Assembly: GCF_001421165.1 (NCBI RefSeq)
Contig: NZ_LMKB01000005.1
Span: 815,868-879,867 of the forward strand
Direction: 5' to 3'
Length of the DNA stretch: 64,000 bases
Source of the DNA: Frigoribacterium sp. Leaf8
GTDB lineage: Bacteria > Actinomycetota > Actinomycetes > Actinomycetales > Microbacteriaceae
Shown here: positions 1 through 8,672 of the stretch, piece after piece
How the letters are laid out: each line of letters starts with the position of its first letter
How positions within the stretch are numbered: position 1 is the stretch's first letter
Made by a program: the position numbers and the translations under genes
Notes under the pieces: generated by a model
Seen by the model: only the letters and a program-made list of their open reading frames with translations
Told to the model about the DNA's origin: nothing
Databases searched by the model: none

Positions 1-362
1 CGTTCACCCTGCCTGGTGCCCGCCGCCTCGCGGGCTTCGTCCTGGTCATCCTCGCCATCATGCAGTTCCACACCTACGTCTGGAATCTCCAGCGCTACGT
101 GCTGGGAATGCCCGATGGCTGGTCGCGCATGTTCACCGATCCCGAGTGGCTGCCACCGGGCGGGTGGTACATCTGGGCTGCGGTCCTGCTCGTGACCCTC
201 GTAGGCGGTGCCGTGCTCCTCGGCCGGGCGGCGTTCTCGCCGATGGACGACGTTCCAGCGACCGACGCCCCGTCGCTCGGAGCCTCGGATCGTGCCGACA
301 CGCGGCTGGCGGAACCCGCCGTCGATGATCGCGCCTCCTCGGTGGGGCCCCCCTCCGCCTGA
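1..362 (+). CDS. Membrane protein, C-terminal fragment
   Basis: The gene enters from the left edge, so its start is not visible; the reading frame is open from base 3 to the TGA at 360-362, giving about 119 residues. Two hydrophobic segments can be seen, one at about residues 8-28 and one at about 55-80, separated by a short Trp/Tyr-rich loop. A charged, Asp/Ala/Ser/Pro-rich tail of about 40 residues with no obvious fold follows. This is the usual end of a multi-pass integral membrane protein. I do not recognise the family. Because it runs into a glycan gene region it might be a membrane acyltransferase or polymer-handling protein, but nothing in the visible part shows that. A strong bidirectional terminator hairpin follows 35 bases after the stop. 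Confidence 0.6.
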   Translation, partial: FTLPGARRLAGFVLVILAIMQFHTYVWNLQRYVLGMPDGWSRMFTDPEWLPPGGWYIWAAVLLVTLVGGAVLLGRAAFSPMDDVPATDAPSLGASDRADTRLAEPAVDDRASSVGPPSA

Positions 363-396
363 CGCCGCGAGGCGATCCACCCCGGCCGGGTGGAAG

Positions 397-437
397 CACG
401 AACGGGTGGCAGCCTCGTCGGCTGCCACCCGTTCGTG
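397..437. terminator. Bidirectional terminator hairpin
   Basis: A perfect 17-bp inverted repeat (arms 397-413 and 421-437) with a 7-base loop lies between two convergent genes, the membrane protein ending at 362 and the secreted repeat protein ending at 464. There is no long T-tract, but the position and perfect symmetry suit termination on both strands. Confidence 0.85.
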
Positions 438-463
438 GTCTCGCCCCAGGGGGCCTCAGACGG

Positions 464-2536
464 TCAGGGAACGGTCACCGTCCGGCAGCCGAGGTTCAGC
501 TGCCCCACGCCCGACGAGTCCTTGGCCGTGCCGCACACGGTCCGAGAACCGGGAGCGGCGGGGACGACCACCCCGAAGCCGTGCAACGGACCCGAGGTCG
601 GGTACGACCGCGCGACGTCGGGACGGCTCTGGTCGGCGACGACCGTGGCGGCGGCGGCACCATCCACGGTGAACGCGACGGGCAACGGCGCAGCCGTGTC
701 GGGATCGACCACCCAACCGTTCACCCGGACCCCTCCGGTCGTCCCGACGGCCGACTCGAAGTTGCCGACCGGCAGCGCGCCGCCGACCACGACGGTCCGG
801 CATCCCAACGTCGTGTTGCTCGTGCCCGCGCCCTGGTTGATGGCGTAGACGCAGACCGAGTGGGACCCGGCCGACGCCGTCACGGTCGAGCTGAAACCGT
901 GCGCTGCTCCGTAGGCGGGGTAGTTCCGGGCGATGTCCGGGCGAGCGTTCGACGCGGTCGTGACGCGTCCGACGCCGTCGACGTACACGTGGACGGGGAT
1001 CGACGCAGTGGTGTCACCGTCGAGGGCCCATCCGGCGACCGTGATGGCGTTCGCCGAGGTCGAGACGACGTCGAGCGCTCCCACCGGTGTCGAGCCGACC
1101 GCCGTGACCGTCTTGCAGCCGAGGTTCGAGTTGCCCCCCGCGCCCTGGTTGATGGCGAAGAAGCACACCGAGCGCGCGCCCGCCGAGGCGGGCAGATCAG
1201 CCGTGAAACCGTGTGCCGCCCCGTTCGCCGGGTACGCGCGCCCGATGTCGGGTCGTTGCCCGGAGGCGCGTAGGGGGTACCCGACGCCGTCGACGTAGGC
1301 GTGGACGGCGATGGAGGCGGTGCTCTCGGGGTCGAGGGCCCATCCGTTGACGCGGACTCCGCCAGGAGCGGCGACGACCGAGTCGACGGCACCGACCGGG
1401 GACGCCGACGCGATCGTGACGGTCCGGCAACCGAGGGTCGTGTTGCCGTTGCCGCGCAGGCCGATGGCGTAGACGCAGACCTCGTGGACGCCGGGGGACG
1501 CCGGGACGGTGCCCTGGAAGCCGTGGTTGTTGCCCTTGGACGGGTACGCAGCACCCACGTCGGGTCGCGACCGGTCCGCCGTCAAGGGGTACCCGGTCTT
1601 GTCGACGTACACGTGCACCCCGATGGGCGCGGGCAGGTCGCGGTCGAAGGCCCACCCGTTGACCGAGACGGACTCGAGACCGGTCGTCAGCGAGTCGAGC
1701 GCGCCCTGCGGACCGTTGCCGCCGGTCGTCGAGCCGAACCAGTCGGTGAAGTACACCCAGAAGTTGCGGTTGCCGTAGGCGGAGCACGAGTCGCCCGTCC
1801 CGTTGAGGTTCGCAAGCGCCGGGGCATTGGGCGTGTAGGGCGTGTAGTAGTACAGGTTGGCGGTCGCCTGGTTCTTGATGAAGACGGACTTCGATCCGCA
1901 GGCGGCGTTGGGGTTGTAGAGCACGGTCCGATTGCCACCGGGTGCGTACTGCGTGAAGTAGTTGCTCGTCCCGGCCGGGTTGGCGTACCGCTTGAACTGC
2001 CACGACGCCTTGTAGAGCTGGTTGTAGACCCCGGCGAACGACGGATCGCAGCCACCGTTGGCACTGTCCGGGCAGGCGTACCCCATGGCACGCTCGAGCC
2101 GGGCATCGGACGGGGCCCTGGCGATCGAACCCGAGACCAGGCTCTGCTCCTTCTGCAGCGTCACCAGCAACACCTGCGGGTTGATGCCGCAGGCCTGGGC
2201 GACCTTGGCGATGATCCGCGAGACCGGCTCCTGGCTCGCCCCCTGATAGGCGTTGCACATGGCGTCGGCCGGACGCGACGCCGTGTCGAGGCGCTTCACG
2301 TTGAGGCAGTTCGAGTTCGAGCAGCTGCCGATCCGGGACGCGAGGAAGGACTGCACCTGCGATTCGGACATCGCCCCCGAATTGAAGAACACCTGGTCCG
2401 TGATGATGTTGCCCGGGTCGAAGTCCGCCCCCGAGAGAGCCTGGGCCGGCGGCGAGGACGCCCCCCATGACAAGCCGGTCAACAGACCGGCGGCGACGGC
2501 GACGGCCGCAGCCATCGCGATGATCCTTCTGGACAC
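464..2536 (-). CDS. Large secreted protein with lysozyme-like head and four ~100-residue repeats
   Basis: A 690-residue exported protein. The GTG start follows a good ribosome site (AGGGAGG). The N-terminus is a typical Sec signal peptide: basic residues, a hydrophobic stretch at about 6-24, and cleavage near an AQA motif at 31-33. Residues about 36-272 form a Cys-containing globular module. A helix around 121-135 includes a Glu in LQKEQS that resembles the catalytic Glu of transglycosylase or lysozyme folds, which is inference only. Residues 278-690 are four diverged repeats of about 100 residues, each with an NGWA/AGWA-type strand, an RPD..YP..G..HGF stretch and a paired-Cys end like LGC+TV. 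Such proteins in this group are often loosely labelled hemagglutinin; the real function is unknown. A wall or glycan-binding role fits the neighbouring glycan genes. Confidence 0.75.
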   Translation of the reverse strand: MSRRIIAMAAAVAVAAGLLTGLSWGASSPPAQALSGADFDPGNIITDQVFFNSGAMSESQVQSFLASRIGSCSNSNCLNVKRLDTASRPADAMCNAYQGASQEPVSRIIAKVAQACGINPQVLLVTLQKEQSLVSGSIARAPSDARLERAMGYACPDSANGGCDPSFAGVYNQLYKASWQFKRYANPAGTSNYFTQYAPGGNRTVLYNPNAACGSKSVFIKNQATANLYYYTPYTPNAPALANLNGTGDSCSAYGNRNFWVYFTDWFGSTTGGNGPQGALDSLTTGLESVSVNGWAFDRDLPAPIGVHVYVDKTGYPLTADRSRPDVGAAYPSKGNNHGFQGTVPASPGVHEVCVYAIGLRGNGNTTLGCRTVTIASASPVGAVDSVVAAPGGVRVNGWALDPESTASIAVHAYVDGVGYPLRASGQRPDIGRAYPANGAAHGFTADLPASAGARSVCFFAINQGAGGNSNLGCKTVTAVGSTPVGALDVVSTSANAITVAGWALDGDTTASIPVHVYVDGVGRVTTASNARPDIARNYPAYGAAHGFSSTVTASAGSHSVCVYAINQGAGTSNTTLGCRTVVVGGALPVGNFESAVGTTGGVRVNGWVVDPDTAAPLPVAFTVDGAAAATVVADQSRPDVARSYPTSGPLHGFGVVVPAAPGSRTVCGTAKDSSGVGQLNLGCRTVTVP
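467..1705 (-). repeat. Four in-frame ~100-codon repeats
   Basis: Within the secreted protein, residues about 278-374, 379-477, 484-583 and 589-689 align with each other. Shared positions include GWA.D/GWV.D, VDG, RPD, YP..G..HGF and a Cys pair ending in LGC.TV. The copies are diverged at the DNA level, which suggests an old tandem duplication with selection on the fold rather than a recent expansion. Confidence 0.85.
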
Positions 2537-2647
2537 GGGTGGCCTCCCTGGGGCACGCGGTCGAGGCGCCTCCCCACCGCCGCCCCCTGGCGGCGTACCT
2601 CGTCGTTCGAGCGGGAGACCGGATGCGAAGCCCGACCAGTCCTCCGA

Positions 2648-2653
2648 CTTTAG
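2648..2653 (-). promoter_or_regulatory. Putative -10 element for the secreted repeat protein
   Basis: On the minus strand this reads TAAAGT, a good TANNNT match, and would give a leader of about 105 bases before the GTG start. The 160 bases between the two minus-strand genes hold nothing else I can identify. I see no convincing -35. Confidence 0.4.
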
Positions 2654-2696
2654 CCTCCCGTACCCCGACCGGAAGGCCCTGTCCCCCGAAGACGGG

Positions 2697-3731
2697 TCAG
2701 TGGTCGATCGACCTCAGCGACTGCTCGACACGCCGACGCTCACCCCTCGTCACGCCCGAGCGCCGACGCGAGACGAGCGCCCCGGCGACCGCCGACGGCA
2801 GCCCACGGCACACCGAGCCCCAGTCCCGACGTGACAGCTGGGCCCCGCGGGGGCGGGCCAGATCGATCAGGAGGCGCGCGAGGGTCCGCAGCGTCACCCG
2901 CGCCACGAACCCTGCCGAACCGTTGCGGACGACGACGAGCAGGCGGTTCCGCATGCTCTGTCGCCGCACGAGGGCACCGCTACCGGCCGAGCTCGCCGCG
3001 TGTCGATGGATCGTCCGGGCCGAGGCGGCGTGCACGATCTCGAGGCCCGCGAGCCGGAGCCGCCACGAGACGTCGAGGTCCTCGTAGTACATGAAGAGCC
3101 CCTCATCGAAGCCCCCGACGGCCTCGAGGGCCGTCCGCCGGACGAAGGCCGCCCCTCCCGAGAATCCGAAGGGGTCGGCAGGATGGTCGACGACGTCGTC
3201 GGAGGGCCGCAGCCAGTCTCGATCGCGACCGTTGCCGTCGGGGGCGAGTTCGACACCGGTTCCGTTCAGCAGGCCGACGGCCTCGGGAGCCGACGACCGG
3301 AGCCACGCCGTCCCGCGGCCGTCGACCAGCGCACCCTCGTCCCGAGCGGTGGCGCGTACGAAACCGCCCTCGAGCGTCACGGTGGCCGAGGCGGCGGCCA
3401 CCCGAGGTCCGCCGGCGCGCAGGGCTGCGAGGCCCGCCTCCACGAAGCCGGGTTCGGCGACCGCGTCGTTGTTCAGCAGCACGACGACGTCACCGCGCGA
3501 GGCCTCGATGCCTCGACGCACCCCACCCGCGAAGCCGGCGTTGGTCGCCTCTTCCACCACGACGAGATCGGGAACGAGGCGCCGGAACGGTTCGGTGCCG
3601 CCAGGCGACGCCTCGTTCTCGACGAGGACGATCTCGAACGAGGCGCTCGCTCGCTGGCCGACGAGCGACTCGAGGCAGCGCAGCGTGAGTTCGGGTTGAC
3701 GCCAGTTGACGACGATCACGGATGCGTCCAT
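2697..3731 (-). CDS. GT2-family glycosyltransferase (rhamnosyltransferase-like)
   Basis: A 344-residue GT-A fold glycosyltransferase that would transfer a sugar from a nucleotide donor onto a growing surface glycan at the inner face of the membrane. The N-terminus (ASVIVVNW) is the first beta strand of GT2 enzymes. The LLNNDA stretch near residue 90 carries the Asp that contacts the donor. YYEDLD followed by SWRLRLAG, and a HRH near the end of the domain, match WbbL-type rhamnosyltransferases. The ATG at 3729-3731 is the only sensible start, and a -10-like CAGAAT sits six bases upstream of it, so the message may be leaderless. It is divergent from the fused glycosyltransferase next door. Donor and acceptor are not known. 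Confidence 0.85.
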   Translation of the reverse strand: MDASVIVVNWRQPELTLRCLESLVGQRASASFEIVLVENEASPGGTEPFRRLVPDLVVVEEATNAGFAGGVRRGIEASRGDVVVLLNNDAVAEPGFVEAGLAALRAGGPRVAAASATVTLEGGFVRATARDEGALVDGRGTAWLRSSAPEAVGLLNGTGVELAPDGNGRDRDWLRPSDDVVDHPADPFGFSGGAAFVRRTALEAVGGFDEGLFMYYEDLDVSWRLRLAGLEIVHAASARTIHRHAASSAGSGALVRRQSMRNRLLVVVRNGSAGFVARVTLRTLARLLIDLARPRGAQLSRRDWGSVCRGLPSAVAGALVSRRRSGVTRGERRRVEQSLRSIDH

Positions 3732-3737
3732 CCGACC

Positions 3738-3743
3738 ATTCTG
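3738..3743 (-). promoter_or_regulatory. Putative -10 of a leaderless GT2 gene
   Basis: Reads CAGAAT on the minus strand and ends six bases before the ATG of the GT2 gene, the spacing seen at many starts in this window. The first base departs from TANNNT. Confidence 0.35.
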
Positions 3744-3777
3744 ACAGCGCCGGGGGCGGGTGCCGGTGACGCCCTCG

Positions 3778-3783
3778 TATAGT
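3778..3783 (+). promoter_or_regulatory. Putative -10 element for the GT2-GT4 fusion gene
   Basis: TATAGT in an otherwise GC-rich divergent intergenic region, giving a leader of about 50 bases. The same hexamer precedes wzm, so the two transcription units may share a sigma factor. No clear -35 is seen. Confidence 0.5.
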
Positions 3784-3839
3784 GGGAGCGCACTCGCGGG
3801 GCCCACCGGCCCGCACCACCGTCCTTGGGAGTACCCACC

Positions 3840-6395
3840 GTGCCTGTTTCCACGTCGAGCGTCGTCTCGGTCGTCATCGTCAATTTCCGCGGGACGGACG
3901 ACACCCTCGAGTGCGTCGCCCGCCTCACCGAGGTGGATTGGCCGACCGACCAGCTCGAGATCGTCGTGGTCGAGAACGGTTCGGGCGACGACAGCCGTCA
4001 GCGTCTCGAGGCCGAGCTCGGTGGCCACGCCAACGTCAAGATCGTCGTCTCGAAGGACAACCTCGGGTTCACCGGTGGCAGCAACCTCGGCGCCAAGAAG
4101 GCCAAGGGCGAGTTCGTGGCGTTCCTGAACAACGATGCCAAGCCCCACCCCGGATGGATCCGTGAGGCGCTCGACCAGTTCAACGTCAGTCCTCGGGTCG
4201 CGGCAGTCGGCAGCAAGGTCCTGGACTGGGACGGCAAGGCCATCGACTTCGTCCAGGGCAGCCTCACCTGGTTCGGCATGGGTTATAAGGACCGCGTCAC
4301 CGAGGTCGACGACGGCCAGTTCGACACCCCGAAAGACCTGCTCTTCGGCACGGGCTCCGCCTTGTTCGTGCGCAAGTCCGTCTTCGAGCAAGTCGGTGGC
4401 TTCGACGAGAAGCTGTTCATGTTCTACGACGACGTCGACCTCGGCTGGCGACTGAACATCCTGGGCTACCGGGTCCGATTCGCACCGCAGTCGATCGTCT
4501 TCCACAAGCACCACGGCTCGATGAAGAGCTTCGGCGAGCACCGAGAGATGTACCTGCTCGAGCGCAACGCCCTGATGCTGCTCTTCAAGAACCTCTCGGA
4601 CGAGAGCCTCGCGAAATTCCTGCCCGGCGCCCTCGCGTTGCTCGCCCGCCGCGCCGTGGCCAAGAGCGGCCTCGACTCCGAGATGTTCGACATCCGCCGC
4701 TTCGTCGGGGCGGCCGACGAGTTCGACCCCGAGACCCCCGTGTCGAAGGACACCATGGCGGGCCTCTTCGCACTCGACCAGTTCGTCGCCGAGCTGCCCG
4801 ATCTGCAGGCCGCGCGAGACGACCTGCAGGCACGCCGGACCAAGACCGACGGAGAAGTCTTCCGGCTCTTCGGCGACATCTTCAAGCCGCTCTTCGGCGA
4901 CCCCTACTACCTCGAGGGTTTCCGCTCCATCGTCGACGCCTTCGACATCCGCGAGCACACCCAGCGGACGAAGGTGCTCGTCATCACGGGTGATGCCATC
5001 GGCGACAAGATGGCCGGGCCGGCCATGCGGGCCTGGAAGATCAGCGAGGCCCTCTCCGAGCACAGCGACGTCCGGCTCCTCACCTGGAACGTCGCGGCCC
5101 GCAAGTCCGACCTCTTCGAGGTGGATCGCGTCCGCCTCCAGAACGAGCACGAGATGAAGGCGCACGAAGAGTGGGCCGACGTCATCGTCTTCCAGGGCCA
5201 CGCCCTGCACCACTTCACGACCCTCAAGAGGTCGAAGAAGATCATGGTCGCGGACCTCTACGACCCGATGCACCTCGAACAGCTCGAACAGGGCCGAGAG
5301 TGGGGCCTCGCGCAGTGGAAGAACCAGGTCGCCTCGGCCACCGACGTCCTCAACGAGCAGCTGCTCCGAGCCGACTTCTTCCTCTGCGCCTCCGAGCGTC
5401 AGCGTCTCTTCTGGCTCGGGCAGCTGGCCGGCCTCGGGCGCATCAACCCCGAGAACTACGCGGCTGACGAAAACCTCGAGAAGCTCATCGCGATCGCCCC
5501 GTTCGGCATGGACTCCACTCCCCCTGCGCACACGCGCAAGGCCATCCGGGGCGTCGTCCCGGGCATCGGCGAAGACGACAAGGTCGTCATCTGGGGCGGC
5601 GGGATCTACAACTGGTTCGACACGCTCACCCTGATCCGTGCCATCGCCCTGCTCGCCGAACGGCGCCCGGACGTCCGCCTGTTCTTCCTCGGGGTGGCCC
5701 ACCCCAACCCCGACGTGCCCGAGATGGCCATCGTCGCGCGGACCCGCCAGCTCGCCGCCGAGCTGGGAGTCGCCGGCAAGAACGTGTTCTTCAACGAGCA
5801 GTGGGTCGCCCTCGACGACCGCGCCAACTACCTGCTCGAGGCCGACGCCGGCGTCAGCACGCACTACGACCACATCGAGACGACGTTCTCCTTCCGGACG
5901 CGCATCCTCGACTACATGTGGGCGAACCTGCCCATCGTCACGACCCGGGGTGACAGCTTCGGCGATCTCGTCGGCGCCGAGGGGATGGGTGTGGCCGTCC
6001 CCGAGCGTGACGTCGAAGCACTCGCCGACGCGCTCGAGTCCGTTCTTTACGATCCCGAGGTGACGGCGGCGACCCGGGACGCGGTGTCCCGGGTTCGCGA
6101 GGACTTCACCTGGGAGAAAGCGCTCTCCCCGCTCGTGGAGTTCTGCCGTGACCCGCACGTCGCACCGGACCGTGCCCTCGAGAGCACGGCGGTCACGACC
6201 GTCAAGGCGCTGCGCGGCAAGGTCGCCAGGTCGAGCGAGGAGAAGTTCCACGAGATCGCCAACCGCCGTCACGGCGTCGCGCGCGACATCGCGCTCGCCC
6301 GCCACTACGTGACCGACGGAGGCGGCATCGAGGTGCTGCGCAGCAAGGTGCAGAACCGTCTGGCGACCATGCGCGCCAGCAAGTACGGCAAGTAG
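3840..6395 (+). CDS. Bifunctional glycosyltransferase, GT2 domain fused to GT4 domain
   Basis: An 851-residue fusion of two glycosyltransferases. Residues about 8-270 are a GT2/GT-A domain: VVIVNF strand, LNNDA at 96-100, the donor/metal motif in YDDVD at about 196-200 followed by LGWRLN, and a FHKHHGS stretch. Residues about 270-375 are a charged helical linker. From about 377 on there is a GT-B (GT4-like) domain beginning with VLVITGDAIGDKMAGPAMR, a typical N-terminal nucleotide-fold loop, and running to about residue 760, with a helical tail. I choose the GTG at 3840, preceded by GGGAG at 8 bases; a TTG five codons upstream is possible. It probably adds two sugars in sequence to one polymer. 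It lies 82 bases upstream of wzm and on the same strand. Confidence 0.85.
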   Translation: MPVSTSSVVSVVIVNFRGTDDTLECVARLTEVDWPTDQLEIVVVENGSGDDSRQRLEAELGGHANVKIVVSKDNLGFTGGSNLGAKKAKGEFVAFLNNDAKPHPGWIREALDQFNVSPRVAAVGSKVLDWDGKAIDFVQGSLTWFGMGYKDRVTEVDDGQFDTPKDLLFGTGSALFVRKSVFEQVGGFDEKLFMFYDDVDLGWRLNILGYRVRFAPQSIVFHKHHGSMKSFGEHREMYLLERNALMLLFKNLSDESLAKFLPGALALLARRAVAKSGLDSEMFDIRRFVGAADEFDPETPVSKDTMAGLFALDQFVAELPDLQAARDDLQARRTKTDGEVFRLFGDIFKPLFGDPYYLEGFRSIVDAFDIREHTQRTKVLVITGDAIGDKMAGPAMRAWKISEALSEHSDVRLLTWNVAARKSDLFEVDRVRLQNEHEMKAHEEWADVIVFQGHALHHFTTLKRSKKIMVADLYDPMHLEQLEQGREWGLAQWKNQVASATDVLNEQLLRADFFLCASERQRLFWLGQLAGLGRINPENYAADENLEKLIAIAPFGMDSTPPAHTRKAIRGVVPGIGEDDKVVIWGGGIYNWFDTLTLIRAIALLAERRPDVRLFFLGVAHPNPDVPEMAIVARTRQLAAELGVAGKNVFFNEQWVALDDRANYLLEADAGVSTHYDHIETTFSFRTRILDYMWANLPIVTTRGDSFGDLVGAEGMGVAVPERDVEALADALESVLYDPEVTAATRDAVSRVREDFTWEKALSPLVEFCRDPHVAPDRALESTAVTTVKALRGKVARSSEEKFHEIANRRHGVARDIALARHYVTDGGGIEVLRSKVQNRLATMRASKYGK

Positions 6396-6438
6396 GCTCC
6401 CGCCCTCCCGTGAACCGGTCCGCCTCAGCCGACCGGGG

Positions 6439-6444
6439 TATAGT
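6439..6444 (+). promoter_or_regulatory. Putative -10 element for the wzm-wzt operon
   Basis: TATAGT lies 33 bases before the wzm ATG and so would give a short leader that contains the AAGGGG ribosome site. It is identical to the hexamer before the GT2-GT4 fusion. Confidence 0.5.
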
Positions 6445-6477
6445 GCTTCAGTTTTGACCACGAAGGGGTCCACGCCC

Positions 6478-7404
6478 ATGACCACCACGACACCGAGCAG
6501 TACGTCGGGCGAGCGCTTCGAGCGCCTCGCGAAAGAGCCCATGGTCGTCGCGGGCCAGCCGTCGAAGGTCTTCGGCGGCACCTTCGGCATCGTGCGTGAG
6601 ATCTACTCGCACCGGCAGCTCCTCGACCTGCTGATCCGACGCGACCTCAAGTCGCGCTACAAGGACAGCGCGCTGGGGTTCCTCTGGACCCTCATCCGCC
6701 CCATCACCCAGCTGATCATCTACTACGTCGTCCTCGGGCAGATCCTCGGCGCCGCGCGCAACATCCCCGAATTCGCGGTCTACATCTTCTCTGGCCTCAC
6801 GATCTACGGGTTGTTCAGTGAGATCATCGCGGGCTCGACGTCGTCGATCGTCAGCAACGGTGGCCTGATCAAGAAGGTCTACACGCCTCGAGAGATCTAC
6901 CCCCTGGCGAGCATCGGCTCGGCCCTCTTCAACTTCGGCATCCAGATGGTGGTACTGGTCGGGGCCACGATCGTCACGGGCAGCTTCCCGGCGCACCTCG
7001 ACATCCTGTACTTCTTCCCGTCGGTGCTCCTCATCCTGATCTATGGCACGGCGTTCGGACTCCTGCTCGCCGCGTTGAACGTCTACCTGCGCGACATGCA
7101 GTACCTGGTCGAGGTGTTGTTGATGCTCGCGATGTGGGCATCACCCATCGTCTACGCCTGGACGATGGTCTCGAACGCCCTGACGGGTGGCCGTGAATGG
7201 CTGCTCGGTCTCTACACCGACAATCCGATCACCCTCGCGGTGCTCGGATTCCACCGTGCCTTCTGGATCGCCGGCGACGACTCGTCGTACCCGGCCGACC
7301 TGTTGCTGCGCATGGGCGTCGCCGCCTTGATCGGGCTGGTGCTCGTGTACGCGTTCCACCGCGTCTTCGCCCGCCTGCAGGGCAACTTCGCCCAAGAGCT
7401 CTAG
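6478..7404 (+). CDS. wzm: ABC-2 polysaccharide exporter, permease subunit
   Basis: A 308-residue membrane protein of the Wzm/TagG type that forms the channel through which a lipid-linked glycan crosses the membrane, powered by the ATPase encoded next. After a polar N-terminus there is an amphipathic stretch with LLIRRDLKSRYKDSALGFLW (about residues 53-72), the hallmark of this permease family, followed by about six hydrophobic segments to the C-terminus, which ends in a short basic and aromatic tail. The ATG is preceded by AAGGGG at nine bases. It starts an operon with wzt and four glycosyltransferase genes, which points to export of a finished polymer rather than a Wzx/Wzy route. Confidence 0.92.
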   Translation: MTTTTPSSTSGERFERLAKEPMVVAGQPSKVFGGTFGIVREIYSHRQLLDLLIRRDLKSRYKDSALGFLWTLIRPITQLIIYYVVLGQILGAARNIPEFAVYIFSGLTIYGLFSEIIAGSTSSIVSNGGLIKKVYTPREIYPLASIGSALFNFGIQMVVLVGATIVTGSFPAHLDILYFFPSVLLILIYGTAFGLLLAALNVYLRDMQYLVEVLLMLAMWASPIVYAWTMVSNALTGGREWLLGLYTDNPITLAVLGFHRAFWIAGDDSSYPADLLLRMGVAALIGLVLVYAFHRVFARLQGNFAQEL

Positions 7405-7427
7405 ACCCGAACGGACGTCCCGCACCC

Positions 7428-8672
7428 ATGAGCACCGATCAGTTGTCGACCCCTCTGGCCTCACCCGATTCCCCCGCCGGCTCGCCCACCGTGGTGTCGA
7501 TCGAGAACGTGTCGAAGAAGTTCGTCATCCGCAAGGACAACTCGCTGAAAGAGCGTCTCGTCACCCTCGGACGCGCCGGTCGTCGGCACAGCGAGGAGTT
7601 CTGGGCGTTGAAGGACGTCTCGCTCGAGATCCCCGCCGGCAGCACCATCGGTCTCCTCGGCCCCAACGGCTCCGGCAAGAGCACCCTGCTGAAAGCCATC
7701 GGCGGCATCATCGAGCCCACGTCCGGGTCGATCAAACGTCGTGGTCGACTCGCCGCCCTGCTCGAGTTGGGCGCCGGCTTCCACCCCGACCTGACCGGCC
7801 GGGAGAACGTCTTCCTGAACGCCTCCATCCTGGGTCTCAGCCAGGCCGAGACCGAGGACCGCTTCGACGACATCCTCGCCTTCTCGGGCATCGGCGACTT
7901 CATCGACACCCAGGTCAAGTTCTATTCGTCGGGCATGTACGTGCGGCTGGCCTTCGCGGTCGCCATCCACACCGATCCCGACGTCCTGCTCGTCGACGAG
8001 GTGCTGGCCGTCGGTGACGAAGCCTTCCAACGCAAATGCCTCGACAAGATCCGCGAGTTCCAGCGACAGGGCCGCACGATCATCCTCGTCAGCCACTCGC
8101 TCGGGCAGGTGCAAGAGCTCTGCGACCGGGCGGTCGTCCTCTCCCGAGGTGAGGTCAAGTTCGCCGGGTCGGCAGCGGACGCGGTCAAGAACTTCCGCGA
8201 CATCCTCGAGGGTCGGCGAATCGCCGAGGCAGAAGCCGCCGAACCCGAGGTCGAGGCGGCGCCCGGCCGCGTCACCGCGACCGAGGTCTTCGTCGAGGGA
8301 CGCGCCGCCGGCGAAGAGCTTCAGCCCGGAGACACCCTCGTGGTCCGCATGCACTACAGCCACAGCACGCCCCTGCAGACGTGGCATTCGGGGTTCAAGA
8401 TCGAGACGAACCTGGGCACGCAGGTCTACGGAACCGACAGTCGTCGGATGGGTCTCCGACACGCCCCCCTCGACGGGACGGCCAGCGTCGAGTACCGCCT
8501 CGACGACATCCAGTTCGGAGGCGGGCCCTACTTCGTCCACAGCTTCCTCGCCGCGGCCGACGGGTCACACATCGCCATCCAGCGTCAGGCCGCGCGGTTC
8601 GTCATGGCCGACGACGAGTACGCGGCCGGAGTCGTCCGCATCCCGGCCACCGTCCGAGAGCTCGAATCCTGA
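7428..8672 (+). CDS. wzt: ABC-2 polysaccharide exporter, ATP-binding subunit with C-terminal glycan-recognition domain
   Basis: A 414-residue Wzt/TagH-type ATPase. The nucleotide domain shows Walker A GPNGSGKST at 78-86, ABC signature YSSGM at 166-170, Walker B DVLLVDE at 185-191 and the H-loop His223. An acidic linker at about 265-280 leads to a beta-rich domain (about 280-414) like the C-terminal domain of Wzt proteins. In known Wzt proteins that domain recognises the non-reducing end or terminal modification of the exported O-antigen, so this exporter may be substrate-specific. The start lies 23 bases after wzm. The stop TGA is overlapped by the next gene. Its presence suggests the polymer is finished in the cytoplasm before export. 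Confidence 0.92.
   Translation: MSTDQLSTPLASPDSPAGSPTVVSIENVSKKFVIRKDNSLKERLVTLGRAGRRHSEEFWALKDVSLEIPAGSTIGLLGPNGSGKSTLLKAIGGIIEPTSGSIKRRGRLAALLELGAGFHPDLTGRENVFLNASILGLSQAETEDRFDDILAFSGIGDFIDTQVKFYSSGMYVRLAFAVAIHTDPDVLLVDEVLAVGDEAFQRKCLDKIREFQRQGRTIILVSHSLGQVQELCDRAVVLSRGEVKFAGSAADAVKNFRDILEGRRIAEAEAAEPEVEAAPGRVTATEVFVEGRAAGEELQPGDTLVVRMHYSHSTPLQTWHSGFKIETNLGTQVYGTDSRRMGLRHAPLDGTASVEYRLDDIQFGGGPYFVHSFLAAADGSHIAIQRQAARFVMADDEYAAGVVRIPATVRELES

Noticed and set aside
3741..3783. A classical -35/-10 promoter with CTGACA and TATAGT
   Set aside because: The spacing is about 31 bases, far from 17; the CTGACA-like match is probably chance.
3732..6590. A very long minus-strand open frame continuing upstream of the GT2 gene
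   Set aside because: It lies opposite the GT2-GT4 fusion, has no family motifs and is rich in Val, Glu and Arg as expected from antisense of a high-GC gene. Only the part from 3731 down is real.
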